A program made the translations under genes and the position numbers. 64,000 nucleotides of DNA from Mycobacterium sp. 852002-40037_SCH5390672. Its GTDB lineage: Bacteria > Actinomycetota > Actinomycetes > Mycobacteriales > Mycobacteriaceae. Positions within the stretch are counted from its first letter, which is position 1, and each line of letters opens with the position of its first letter. The stretch lies in the NCBI RefSeq assembly GCF_001665875.1, contig NZ_LZTA01000102.1, positions 1-64,000 on the forward strand, in the 5' to 3' direction. Below, piece by piece: positions 7,770-15,616 of this stretch. The notes under the pieces were generated by a model that saw only the letters and a list, made by a program, of their open reading frames with translations, did not search any database and had not been told where the DNA came from.

Positions 7770-9335
7770 CTAGTTAACGCACGGCACGCCGCCGCCATCG
7801 ATCGGCTTTCCCTGATCGGGCGTCGGATAGGTCGTGGTCGTGCCGTTGTAGTAGTAGCTCTTCGCCTTGGTCGACGTCGTGCTCGAGCTGGTGCTCGTCG
7901 TGTCGTCCATCTGAGTCTCGTCGTTTGTGGGCATCGTGAAATTGGTATCCACGGTCACCCGGATGTGTCCGGACTGCACGCTGGGGCTGGGTTGCTTAGG
8001 CGCGTCCACGCCGAGCAGGTTGGCCAGATTTTGCGCATCGGTCTGCGCACCGGCGCCGTATTCCACCGTGGTGGTCGTCGGGTCGCCGGATTCGCGATCG
8101 CGGACCTGGCCCGGGGTGTAGCCCTTCTTTTTCAGCGCGCGCGATACCTCGGTGGCCAGACCGCTCATGCTGCCGGAGTTCACCACGTCGACGACGGTGG
8201 ACGGATCTGGCTTCACGGCGGTGGTGGTCGTCGCGGTCGTCGGGATGTCGGCGCCAATCGCCGCCGCCACCTCGGCCTTGATCGCCGCTGGGTCGACGAT
8301 GTTGACGTCTTGTCCGTCGATGTTGTCGTAGCGCACCACCGGCAGCGTCCGGAATTCGACGTTGCCGCCGGCCAGCCCGCCGAGCCGTTGGATCATGTCG
8401 TCGTTCCAGCCCGCCGAGAGCACCACGTCTTTGCGGGCCACCGCCATCAGGTTCTTGAGCTTGTCGATGTTGCTGAAGGTGCCCGCGGCCTGCAGCTCCT
8501 GCATGACCGACGAGATGAACGCCTGCTGCCGGTGCGTGCGGTCCAGATCCCCGTTCTCCAGGCCGTGACGCTGCCGGACAAACGACAGCGCCTCGGACGC
8601 GTCCAGCCGCTGCCGCCCGGCCGGGAAGTCGGCCCCGGAATACGAATCGTAGACGGGGTGATTCAGGCACACGTCAACGCCGCCGAGGGTCTGCGCCAGA
8701 TCGAAGAACCCGGCCAGATTGACCTCGGCGAAGTAGTCGATGGGAACACCTGTCAGGCTTCGCACCGCGCGCAGCGTCGCCGCCCGGCCGGCTTCGCGCC
8801 CCTTGGTCTCGAGTTCTTTCTGAGTGGCGCTGCCCTGGTTGGCCAGCTTTTGGGCGACGTACTGTTTCGTCAGCCCGTATGCCTCTTTGATCTTGATGTG
8901 GTTGTATCCCGGGACCCCGGTGAAGGGCACCCAGTCGTCGCGCGGGATCGAGAAAGCGACGACTTTGTTGTCGGCGCTGACGTGCACCAGGATCATCGTG
9001 TTGGTGTTGTAGCCACCGTCGTCGGAATCGCCGGCGTGCAGATGCTTGAGGATCGAATTGGGCAGGTCGTTGCCGTCCTGATCTTTGCGCGAGTCCAGCC
9101 CGATCAGCAGGATGTTCATGTTGTCGCCGCTGGACCTGGGATCGTCGGGCTGCAGCGCGTTCGACACCGTGATGCCGCCCAGCGCACCGTGCGCCACGTA
9201 ATATCCCGCCCCGGTCAGACCCACGGCCGCCACGGAGACTAGCGCGCCCAGGGTGCGGGTCAGCCCTTTGCGGAGACGTGAGGGTTGACGGACGGCTCGA
9301 TGACGGCGATGGGCGCCGCCCGAGCGGGCCATCAC
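7770..9335 (-). CDS. cpsA: LytR-CpsA-Psr family protein (CpsA, Rv3484-like)
   Basis: 521 residues. Basic cytoplasmic N-terminus, one membrane segment (about 29-49), then the LCP phosphotransferase domain with NILLIGLDSR, NTNTMILVHV, SIPRDDWV and a late FVRQRH motif. A C-terminal LytR_C domain (about residues 370-470) precedes a Ser/Thr-rich tail ending in VPCVN. LCP proteins attach polysaccharide to the wall; in mycobacteria they ligate arabinogalactan to peptidoglycan. M. tuberculosis CpsA is also implicated in phagosome interference. GTG then ATG stand together at the start. Placement near otsA agrees with Rv3484. Confidence 0.92.
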   Translation of the reverse strand: MMARSGGAHRRHRAVRQPSRLRKGLTRTLGALVSVAAVGLTGAGYYVAHGALGGITVSNALQPDDPRSSGDNMNILLIGLDSRKDQDGNDLPNSILKHLHAGDSDDGGYNTNTMILVHVSADNKVVAFSIPRDDWVPFTGVPGYNHIKIKEAYGLTKQYVAQKLANQGSATQKELETKGREAGRAATLRAVRSLTGVPIDYFAEVNLAGFFDLAQTLGGVDVCLNHPVYDSYSGADFPAGRQRLDASEALSFVRQRHGLENGDLDRTHRQQAFISSVMQELQAAGTFSNIDKLKNLMAVARKDVVLSAGWNDDMIQRLGGLAGGNVEFRTLPVVRYDNIDGQDVNIVDPAAIKAEVAAAIGADIPTTATTTTAVKPDPSTVVDVVNSGSMSGLATEVSRALKKKGYTPGQVRDRESGDPTTTTVEYGAGAQTDAQNLANLLGVDAPKQPSPSVQSGHIRVTVDTNFTMPTNDETQMDDTTSTSSSTTSTKAKSYYYNGTTTTYPTPDQGKPIDGGGVPCVN

Positions 9336-9678
9336 AAACCTCTGCCCACGCCCAGCACATCACCGGGCACCGCAACGGTGCTTTGCGGCGATGTCGCTTC
9401 AAGCATGGTGACAAGTATGCGTTAGCTTGCTATGAAGCCCCCAATCGAGAGCACCCGTCACACGGTCGGCGGGAGCACGTTCGTCGGGACGGGCGGGCGC
9501 GATTCGTGCTTCCCATCCTCGCTCTACCAGCATGTTTTGCCCTGTTGTGGCCGCCATGGTCTCGGGCATGTCTCGAGCCGGCCACGTGGTCGCCCGGATC
9601 GAGCCGAAGATGTTACCGAGCGGATACCGCCCAGCGGGCGCGGTCGCATCGACATGGCCAGCAAACCGCCGCCACCCG
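9336..9678. other. Gene-free stretch upstream of cpsA
   Basis: Several short frames are open here on both strands, but none has a ribosome site and recognisable protein character. Their translations are Arg/Pro/Ser-rich, as expected for non-coding high-GC DNA. The region should hold the cpsA promoter. I see no RNA gene, repeat or terminator in it. Confidence 0.5.
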
Positions 9679-9951
9679 CTAGCGGGCTTTGACCAGGTCC
9701 TCACCCGAGGAGTAAAAGAGTGTCAGGTTGGCGCCGGTGACGATTTCAGCGAGGTAGACGCCGACCGGTTCGACCTCGTAGTAGTAATGGATATTGCCGT
9801 CGGTATCCAGCGTCGACGCGCACGAAAAGCCCGGCGCACCGCATCGCTGCTTGATGGGCACCGCGAGGACGGCAAAGAGCACGACGACGGCAACACCGAC
9901 GATCATCGGGATCCTGTTGACCGCCGACCCCGGTTGCGCCGGATTGACCAC
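9679..9951 (-). CDS. Small single-pass membrane protein
   Basis: 90 residues from a GTG start; an internal ATG at 9906 would remove 15 residues. One strong hydrophobic segment (IPMIVGVAVVVLFAVLAVPI, about residues 14-33) is followed by an outer domain with two cysteines (RCGAPGFSC), an acidic stretch and YYYEVEPVGVYLAEIVTG. The composition is clearly protein-like, unlike the opposite strand. It is divergent from the transporter at 10012. I do not recognise the family. Confidence 0.6.
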   Translation of the reverse strand: MVNPAQPGSAVNRIPMIVGVAVVVLFAVLAVPIKQRCGAPGFSCASTLDTDGNIHYYYEVEPVGVYLAEIVTGANLTLFYSSGEDLVKAR

Positions 9952-10011
9952 GGTTGGAGTGTATGCGGCTGATCCAGCGGTAGGCCCGCGCGGCCAGTAG
10001 GTTCTTCAGCT

Positions 10012-11163
10012 GTGGCCACCGCAGACCCGCACGACGCAGCCCCGGCGCACACCCGGGTCGAGGTACTCGGCAACATCGGACCCAACTGGTTCGCCTCGGT
10101 GATGGGCACCGGGATCGTCGCGATCGCCGGCGCCACCCTGCCCGTCCACGTCGCGGGGCTGCGGGCCTTCGCGCAAGTGGTCTGGGTGGTCGCGGCCGCG
10201 CTGCTGGTGGCGCTGATCGTGGTGGTCGGCGGCCACTGGTTCCGCCATCCGACCGTGGCGCGCACCCACGCGCGCAATCCGCAGATGGCCCACTTCTACG
10301 GCGCCGCCCCCATGGCGCTGATGACGGTCGGCGCGGGGGCCGTGCTGGTCGGCAGGGACCTGCTCGGGGAGCGCATCGCGGTCGATGTCGACTGGGTGCT
10401 GTGGATCGGCGGCACTCTCGGCGGGCTGTTCACCGCCGTCAGCATTCCGTTCCTCATGTTCACCCAGCACGCCGTCGAGCCCGACGCGGCGTTCGGTGGA
10501 TGGTTGATGCCGGTCGTTCCCCCCATGGTGACCGCGGCGACGGGCGCGCTGCTGCTACCTCATATGGCGGCGGGCACGGGTCGAGCGACCATGCTGTACG
10601 GCTGCTACGCGATGTTCGGGTTGTCGTTGGTGGCTTCGCTGAACATCATCGCAATGATCTGGAGCCGCCTGACCCTATTCGGCACCTCGGGCTCCGCGCG
10701 GGTGCCGACGTTGTGGATCGTGTTGGGTCCGCTCGGCCAATCCATCACGGCCGCAGGGATTTTGGGGGCCAATGCGGCATTGGCCGTCGACGCGGAGCTG
10801 GCCGAGGACCTGAACGCCTTCGCGATCCTCTACGGCGTCCCGGTGTGGGGTTTCGCGGTGTTGTGGATCGCGCTGGCGACCGCGTTGACGGTTCGCACGC
10901 TGCGGCGGGGAATGCCATTCGCGTTGACGTGGTGGAGCCTGACCTTTCCGGTCGGAACCTTCGTCACGGGGACCTCTCAACTCGCCGGGCACACCCATCT
11001 GCCTGCGTTCAAAGTGGCGGCGGGTGTCGCCTACGCGGGTCTGCTGTTCACCTGGTTGCTGGTGACCGTTCGGACCGCGCGGGGCAGCCTGCGCGGCAAC
11101 CTGCTCATGGTGGCGCCCAGCACCGCGCCGATCAAGGCTCACAAGGACCCGGCTCGTCGCTAG
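10012..11163 (+). CDS. TehA/SLAC1-family transporter
   Basis: 383 residues, GTG start, about ten membrane segments. NIGPNWFASVMGTGIVAIA at the start matches the conserved first helix of the tellurite-resistance/dicarboxylate (TDT) family; other features are GGWLMPVVPPMV in the middle and a late helix with FVTGTSQLAGHT. Family members are anion channels or C4-dicarboxylate and malate exporters; tellurite resistance is a laboratory phenotype of TehA. No partner methyltransferase (TehB) is near. The substrate cannot be set from sequence. Confidence 0.85.
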   Translation: MATADPHDAAPAHTRVEVLGNIGPNWFASVMGTGIVAIAGATLPVHVAGLRAFAQVVWVVAAALLVALIVVVGGHWFRHPTVARTHARNPQMAHFYGAAPMALMTVGAGAVLVGRDLLGERIAVDVDWVLWIGGTLGGLFTAVSIPFLMFTQHAVEPDAAFGGWLMPVVPPMVTAATGALLLPHMAAGTGRATMLYGCYAMFGLSLVASLNIIAMIWSRLTLFGTSGSARVPTLWIVLGPLGQSITAAGILGANAALAVDAELAEDLNAFAILYGVPVWGFAVLWIALATALTVRTLRRGMPFALTWWSLTFPVGTFVTGTSQLAGHTHLPAFKVAAGVAYAGLLFTWLLVTVRTARGSLRGNLLMVAPSTAPIKAHKDPARR

Positions 11164-11255
11164 GGGCGTCGCCGAGGTCGGTCCGGTATCGCCGCGGGCG
11201 TTTGGGTGCCCCGGTACGGCGGGTACGCGGCCATGAGCCGAGCAAAGGACTGAGC

Positions 11256-11441
11256 ATGATCGATACCCGCCTCAGGCCGTTTTCGGCGGAGCGGCCGGAA
11301 AATTCGGAGCCCCCGCAGGGTACTCCCGGCGAGACGCCGGAGCGGCTCACGCCGGCGGAGACGCCCGAACGGCTCACGCCGGCAGAACCGCCCGAGCGCT
11401 TGACGCCATCGGAATCACCCGAGCGTCAGGCGCCGGAATAA
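11256..11441 (+). CDS. Proline/glutamate-rich repeat microprotein
   Basis: 61 residues starting MIDTRLRPFSAERP, with a good ribosome site (AAAGGA at 11244-11249). The second half is four copies of a nine-residue unit, ETPERLTPA and variants. No signal peptide or membrane segment; the protein is acidic and should be disordered. 23 bases later comes another small ORF with its own ribosome site, so the two are probably co-transcribed. Real expression is likely because of the ribosome site and in-frame repeats; the function is unknown. Confidence 0.6.
   Translation: MIDTRLRPFSAERPENSEPPQGTPGETPERLTPAETPERLTPAEPPERLTPSESPERQAPE
11331..11438 (+). repeat. 27-base tandem repeat, four copies, in frame
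   Basis: Units at 11331-11357, 11358-11384, 11385-11411 and 11412-11438. The first two are nearly identical (ETPERLTPA twice); the third (EPPERLTPS) and fourth (ESPERQAPE) have diverged. The unit is a multiple of three, so copy-number change keeps the reading frame. Confidence 0.9.
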
Positions 11442-11464
11442 CGAAACAGGATTGGAGAGCAGAC

Positions 11465-11650
11465 ATGCGCGCCGAGGAAGGCGACGAATCCGTCAAGGAT
11501 TACGCGAGCGAGGGACGAGAAGCCTTGGGCCGTATCAAGGGTTCGCAGCACGCGGGCGGTCGCCTCGGCGACATCGCCCGACGCTTCGCCGGCTTGTGGC
11601 GGGGCCAGCGGGGCCAGCGGGGCCCCGAAGACGCGGGACCTGGCGCCTGA
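11465..11650 (+). CDS. Small charged hypothetical protein
   Basis: 61 residues, MRAEEGDESVKDYASEG at the start. The ATG is preceded by GGAGAG (about 11454-11459). The first half is acidic and helical, the middle basic (RLGDIARRFAGLWRGQRGQRG), with a short GQR repeat. No membrane segment. It probably pairs with the repeat microprotein just upstream. I recognise no family; it could be a small stress or DNA-associated protein, but nothing here proves that. Confidence 0.5.
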   Translation: MRAEEGDESVKDYASEGREALGRIKGSQHAGGRLGDIARRFAGLWRGQRGQRGPEDAGPGA

Positions 11651-11664
11651 GACGCGTCGAAGGG

Positions 11665-13161
11665 CTAATCCGGTGCCGCGACTGGTGCCGGATGCCGGTG
11701 GGCCCACGGCCGCGCCTCTTCGAGTTGCGCGGCCAACTGCAGCAGATCGCCGTCTGAGCCGAGCTTCCCGACGAATTGCACACCCAGGGGAAGTCCGGCG
11801 TCCGTCCAATGCAGGGGCACACTGATCGCGGGGCGGCCGGTGAGATTGGCGAGTTGCGTATAGGGCACCCAGCCCAAACTCTCCTGAATGAGGTCGTCGA
11901 GAATTCCGCTGAGCCCCATGAGTTTTCCGGCCCGGACCTTGCTGACCAGCCGGGCCACTCGCTGCAGTACGGCCGACGTTGTCGTGGCGCCGACCGCAAG
12001 GGGAGGAGCGGCCAGGGTGGGGGTCAAAAAGAAGTCGTAGCTGTCGTGAAACGCCGCCAGGGATTGGATGTAATCGTTCCTGTTTTCCAGCGCGGACATG
12101 ACCGGCAACACACCGCCGGACCGGCCGAGTTCGGCGATGGCCAAGGTATCGGCCTCAAAGTCGTTGTCGTGGGCACCAATTCGTTTCCTGATGTCGGCGA
12201 CTTGCTGGTGCAGCTGGGCGAACCAGATGGTCAGAAAGTCACGCCCCAGCGCGGCGTCGTCGTAGGGCGGTGCGACCTCCTCGACCCGATGACCCAGCTC
12301 GTCAAGGAGTGCCGCGGCCGCTTCGACCGCGGCGACGGCCTCGCGGTCCGGCCGCGCGTTGATGGCCGAGCGTGCCGAGTATCCGATCTTCAGGGTTTGC
12401 GGCCGATGCTTGATTTGTTCACCAAAGAGATTGTCGGGCAACGCTACTCGGTAGGCGGCGCCAGGGTCAGGTCCGACGATCGCGTCGAGTAGCGCCGCGC
12501 TGTCGCGCACGGTGCGTGACACCACTCCCTGCGTCGCCATGCCCAACAACAGTTCACCGGTCTGCGGGCCGTAGGGCGCCAATCCCCGACTGGGTTTGAG
12601 CCCCACCAGCCCGTTGCAGGCGGCGGGGATGCGGATCGATCCACCGCCGTCGTTGGCGCCCGCGGCGGGAACGATGCCCGCCGCCACCGCCGCCCCGGAC
12701 CCGCCCGACGAGCCGCCGGGCGTGTGCCCGGTGTTCCAGGGATTACGGGCCGGGCCCCAGTAATCGGGTTCGGTCACGCCTTTGGCCCCGAACTCCGGGG
12801 TATTGGTCTTGCCGAAGATCACCAGGCCCGCGTCGAGGAAACGCTGTGTGACCAGCGCGTGCCGGTCAGCCACGTCATGAGCGAGCGAGCGGGATCCGCA
12901 CGAGGTCGCAAAGCCACGGTATTCCTGGCCGAGGTCTTTGAGCAGGAACGGCACACCGGCGAACGGCCCGCTCAGGGTTGGGTCGGCGGCTTGCCGGTCG
13001 GCGACGCCGTCGAGGCGGCAGACGATGGCGTTCAGTCGTGGATTCACCGCATCCGCTCGTTGCCGCGCCAACGCGAGAAGCTCCGCAGGGGTGACCTGCT
13101 TGCGCGCGACCAACTCGGCGAGGGCGGTCGCATCCAGCGACATGTACTCGTCAAGATGCAT
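11665..13161 (-). CDS. Amidase signature family protein
   Basis: 498 residues. The Ser-cisSer-Lys catalytic set of amidase-signature hydrolases is visible: Lys about 75 in PFLLKDLG, Ser about 151 in TPGGSSGGSGAAVAAG, and nucleophile Ser about 175 in DGGGSIRIPA, followed by CNGLVGLKPSRG. It hydrolyses amide bonds, probably of small amides in the cytoplasm. An in-frame ATG at residue 7 is a possible alternative start. M. tuberculosis has several amidases (amiA2, amiB2, amiC, amiD); I cannot say which, if any, is the orthologue. Divergent from the hydrolase at 13293. Confidence 0.9.
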   Translation of the reverse strand: MHLDEYMSLDATALAELVARKQVTPAELLALARQRADAVNPRLNAIVCRLDGVADRQAADPTLSGPFAGVPFLLKDLGQEYRGFATSCGSRSLAHDVADRHALVTQRFLDAGLVIFGKTNTPEFGAKGVTEPDYWGPARNPWNTGHTPGGSSGGSGAAVAAGIVPAAGANDGGGSIRIPAACNGLVGLKPSRGLAPYGPQTGELLLGMATQGVVSRTVRDSAALLDAIVGPDPGAAYRVALPDNLFGEQIKHRPQTLKIGYSARSAINARPDREAVAAVEAAAALLDELGHRVEEVAPPYDDAALGRDFLTIWFAQLHQQVADIRKRIGAHDNDFEADTLAIAELGRSGGVLPVMSALENRNDYIQSLAAFHDSYDFFLTPTLAAPPLAVGATTTSAVLQRVARLVSKVRAGKLMGLSGILDDLIQESLGWVPYTQLANLTGRPAISVPLHWTDAGLPLGVQFVGKLGSDGDLLQLAAQLEEARPWAHRHPAPVAAPD

Positions 13162-13280
13162 GCGTTCTCCTTCGCTCCGGTCCGGTTCCGCGCGGCGCCG
13201 GCAACGCTTGGCACCCTCCGAATTGACGCCGCCGCATGCCGTTGACGTTAAGCCAACGCGAGCTTTTCGTGGGTGCGCCT

Positions 13281-13286
13281 TAGTAT
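13281..13286 (+). promoter_or_regulatory. -10 element of a probable leaderless promoter
   Basis: TAGTAT fits the mycobacterial TANNNT -10 motif and ends six bases before the ATG at 13293, so transcription would begin at or next to the start codon. No Shine-Dalgarno precedes that ATG, which agrees with a leaderless mRNA, common in mycobacteria. Confidence 0.45.
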
Positions 13287-13292
13287 CACCTG

Positions 13293-14168
13293 ATGCCCAC
13301 GGCAGCTGAACCGTTTACGATCCAGGGCCCCGGCGGGGTGCAGATCGTCGCTGACCGCCTCGGGGATCCGCACGCGCGCGCCGTGGTGTTCTTGCACGGC
13401 GGCGGACAGACCCGCCGGTCCTGGGGTAAGGCGGCCGCCGCTGTCGCCGCCCGTGGCTGGCAGGCCGTCACCGTCGACCTGCGCGGCCATGGCGAATCGG
13501 ATTGGTCCGGCGACGGCGACTATCGCGTCGTCAGTTTCGCCGCCGACGTCCAAGAAGTGCTCCGCACGCTGCCCCCGCAGCCGGTTCTTGTCGGTGCCTC
13601 CCTGGGCGGTTTCACGTCGATGCTGCTCGCCGGAGAGCTGTCGCCGGGCATCGCCAGTGCGGTCGTGTTGGTGGACATCGTGCCCAACATGGACCAGTCC
13701 GGGGCGAACCGGATACATGCCTTCATGGCCGACCGGGTCGAGTCGGGTTTCAGCTCACTCGACGAAGTCGCCGATGCGATCGCCGAATACAACCCGCACC
13801 GGCCGCGGCCAACCGATCTGGAAGGACTGACCACCAACCTGCGTCGCCGCGGTGATCGCTGGTACTGGCATTGGGATCCGCAATTCATCAGCGGCACTGC
13901 GGCTTTCCCTCCTTTCGAGGTCACCGACCCCGATCGGATGCACGCCGCCGTCGAGGCGATCCTGCGCAGCGGGGTGCCCATCCTGCTGATCCGCGGCCAG
14001 ATGAGCGACCTGGTCAGCCAGGAGCGCGCCGACGAATTCCTCGCACGTTTCCCACAGGTCGAATTCACCGACGTCCGCGGTGCGGGGCACATGGTGGCCG
14101 GCGACCGCAAGGACATCTTTGCCGGCGCTGTGCTGGACTTCCTTGCCCGGCATGTCGACGCCGAGTGA
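13293..14168 (+). CDS. Alpha/beta-hydrolase
   Basis: 291 residues. Oxyanion HGGGQ after strand 3, nucleophile elbow GASLGG (Ser about 104), acid in RGQMSDLVS and late histidine in GAGHMVAGDR complete the triad. A helical cap lies between (about residues 130-200). It resembles the haloperoxidase, epoxide-hydrolase and lactonase-like esterases common in mycobacteria. No signal peptide, so cytoplasmic. No ribosome site is seen; a leaderless promoter is proposed. Substrate not predictable. Confidence 0.88.
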   Translation: MPTAAEPFTIQGPGGVQIVADRLGDPHARAVVFLHGGGQTRRSWGKAAAAVAARGWQAVTVDLRGHGESDWSGDGDYRVVSFAADVQEVLRTLPPQPVLVGASLGGFTSMLLAGELSPGIASAVVLVDIVPNMDQSGANRIHAFMADRVESGFSSLDEVADAIAEYNPHRPRPTDLEGLTTNLRRRGDRWYWHWDPQFISGTAAFPPFEVTDPDRMHAAVEAILRSGVPILLIRGQMSDLVSQERADEFLARFPQVEFTDVRGAGHMVAGDRKDIFAGAVLDFLARHVDAE

Positions 14169-14256
14169 ACCACGTGCACGGAACAGATTGGTCGCCACCT
14201 CATTTCGGGTGGGCAGCGCTGCTACTATCTGCCGGGCGCAAGCGGAGGGGGACGGC

Positions 14257-14925
14257 GTGACCATAGCGTGGTTGCGGGGATTGGGGCTCTTAGCGGCCGT
14301 GACGGTGGCCGCGACGACGGTGGCGAAAACCGCTGTGGCAGCGCCACCCCCGGCTCTGCCGTCGCCGCCGCCGGCGCCGGGCATTGGAGTCGATCACGAA
14401 TCCGGCAGGTGCACAGCTGGATTCGCAGCGCAGGGTTCCGACGGCAGTTATTACCTGATGACCAGCGGGCACTGCGACGCGCACGACGGCACCGAGTGGA
14501 CGTACGGCAACGATGCTCCCCTGGGCAGGATCTCCGCCAGCGAGCATGAGGGCGATAAGAGAGACGCCGCGATCATCCGTCTGGAGCCCAGTGTCGGCAT
14601 GCCCGTGGGTGACGTCGGCGGCAGGTACCAGGTTCGGGATGTGTTGAGCCGCCAGCAGATTCAGGTCGGTATGCCGTTCTGCAAGGTCGGCGCGGTGACT
14701 GGTGAGACGTGTGGCGCCATCAAAGGCATCAATGGTGACGTCGTCGAAGCCAGTGTGTTCAGTCTGGACGGCGACAGCGGCAGTCCCGGTTTCGTGATGA
14801 ACCCGGACGGCACCGTCAGCGCGGTCGGCCTGTTGATGTCATCGCCCGATGGTGACGACTACACGACCTACTTCATGCTCATCAATCCGCTGCTGGGCAA
14901 GTGGGGGCTTCGCGTTCTTCCGTGA
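14257..14925 (+). CDS. Secreted trypsin-like serine protease
   Basis: 222 residues from a GTG with GGAGGGGG just upstream; the frame is open farther 5' but that part has no protein character. Signal peptide (hydrophobic to about residue 23, then AVAAPPP), a short Pro-rich linker, and a chymotrypsin fold with catalytic His in TSGHCD, Asp in RDAAIIRLE and Ser in GDSGSPGF. Cysteine pairs are visible (CTAGF with GHC; FCKVG with ETCG). It resembles the Rv1815/Rv3668c group of exported mycobacterial proteases. Substrate unknown. Confidence 0.87.
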   Translation: MTIAWLRGLGLLAAVTVAATTVAKTAVAAPPPALPSPPPAPGIGVDHESGRCTAGFAAQGSDGSYYLMTSGHCDAHDGTEWTYGNDAPLGRISASEHEGDKRDAAIIRLEPSVGMPVGDVGGRYQVRDVLSRQQIQVGMPFCKVGAVTGETCGAIKGINGDVVEASVFSLDGDSGSPGFVMNPDGTVSAVGLLMSSPDGDDYTTYFMLINPLLGKWGLRVLP

Positions 14926-14971
14926 GACGCGCACACGGGCTGGTGACCAGGCCCGCGGCACGTAACGTAGC

Positions 14972-14981
14972 GTTTGCAAAC
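14972..14981. promoter_or_regulatory. Ten-base palindrome in lipoprotein promoter region
   Basis: GTTTGCAAAC is a perfect palindrome in the 180-base gap before the LpqH-like gene. Just after it, 14980-15002 is an imperfect inverted repeat (ACCTGG ... CCAGGT arms around two GGTACC-like copies). Either may bind a regulator; ten bases can also occur by chance. Confidence 0.25.
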
Positions 14982-15105
14982 CTGGGGTACCGGGTACCAG
15001 GTGGACCGGCCGTAACGCGTCGGCCCGCAGGGGCAGGTAGTCCACCTGTGTTGACGCGGCCAACGTGAAGAGGCAGCGGAACCAGCGACACGAAGGGAAG
15101 CAGTA

Positions 15106-15582
15106 GTGAAGCGTGGGATCGTGGTCGGCGTAGCCGGCGTGGCCCTGGTGGTCGCCGCCAGCGCCGGATGTTCGAGCAACAAATCCAATACCGGGTCGTC
15201 CGGCTCGTCGTCCTCCGCGGCGCCAGCAGCAGCGGGCCCGGTGCTCATCGTCGACGGTCAGAACCAGAACATCAGCGGGCAGGTCACCTGCACCGCGGCG
15301 GGTGACAACACCAACATCGGCATCGGTGACCCGACCGCCGGACTCGGCGCCGTGGTCAGCAACGGCAACCCGCCGCTGGTGCACTCCGTCGGATTGGGCA
15401 CCGTCAACGGCGTCGCGCTCGGTTTCTCCGACGCCGCGCCCAACCAGAGCGGCAGTGCCGGGGCCGCGGTGAAGGGCAAAGACTGGGCGATCAAGGGCAC
15501 CGCCACCGGTACCGACATGAGCAACCCGCAGCAACCGCAGCAGGTCACCAAGCCATTCGAGTTGGACGTCACCTGCCCGTAG
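15106..15582 (+). CDS. LpqH-family lipoprotein (19-kDa antigen-like)
   Basis: 158 residues, GTG start after GAAGGGA. Lipoprotein signal with lipobox ASAGC (Cys about residue 22), then a Ser/Ala-rich linker (SNKSNTGSSGSSSSAAP) and the LpqH domain, with VTCTAAGDNTNIGIGD and a final ELDVTCP forming the family disulfide. LpqH is an abundant acylated and often glycosylated surface lipoprotein and TLR2 ligand in M. tuberculosis. Mycobacteria carry several paralogues, so I do not assign the lpqH name itself. Followed 34 bases later by a secreted proline-rich gene on the same strand. Confidence 0.88.
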   Translation: MKRGIVVGVAGVALVVAASAGCSSNKSNTGSSGSSSSAAPAAAGPVLIVDGQNQNISGQVTCTAAGDNTNIGIGDPTAGLGAVVSNGNPPLVHSVGLGTVNGVALGFSDAAPNQSGSAGAAVKGKDWAIKGTATGTDMSNPQQPQQVTKPFELDVTCP

Positions 15583-15616
15583 TGCAGGCCGATAACTCCC
15601 AAGAGGGGACACAGCT

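Noticed and set aside
7965..9242. 425-codon plus-strand open frame
   Set aside because: Complement of cpsA; no domain, composition of a shadow.
9432..9692. Short plus-strand frame in the gap after cpsA
   Set aside because: No ribosome site, no protein-like composition, overlaps other equally open frames.
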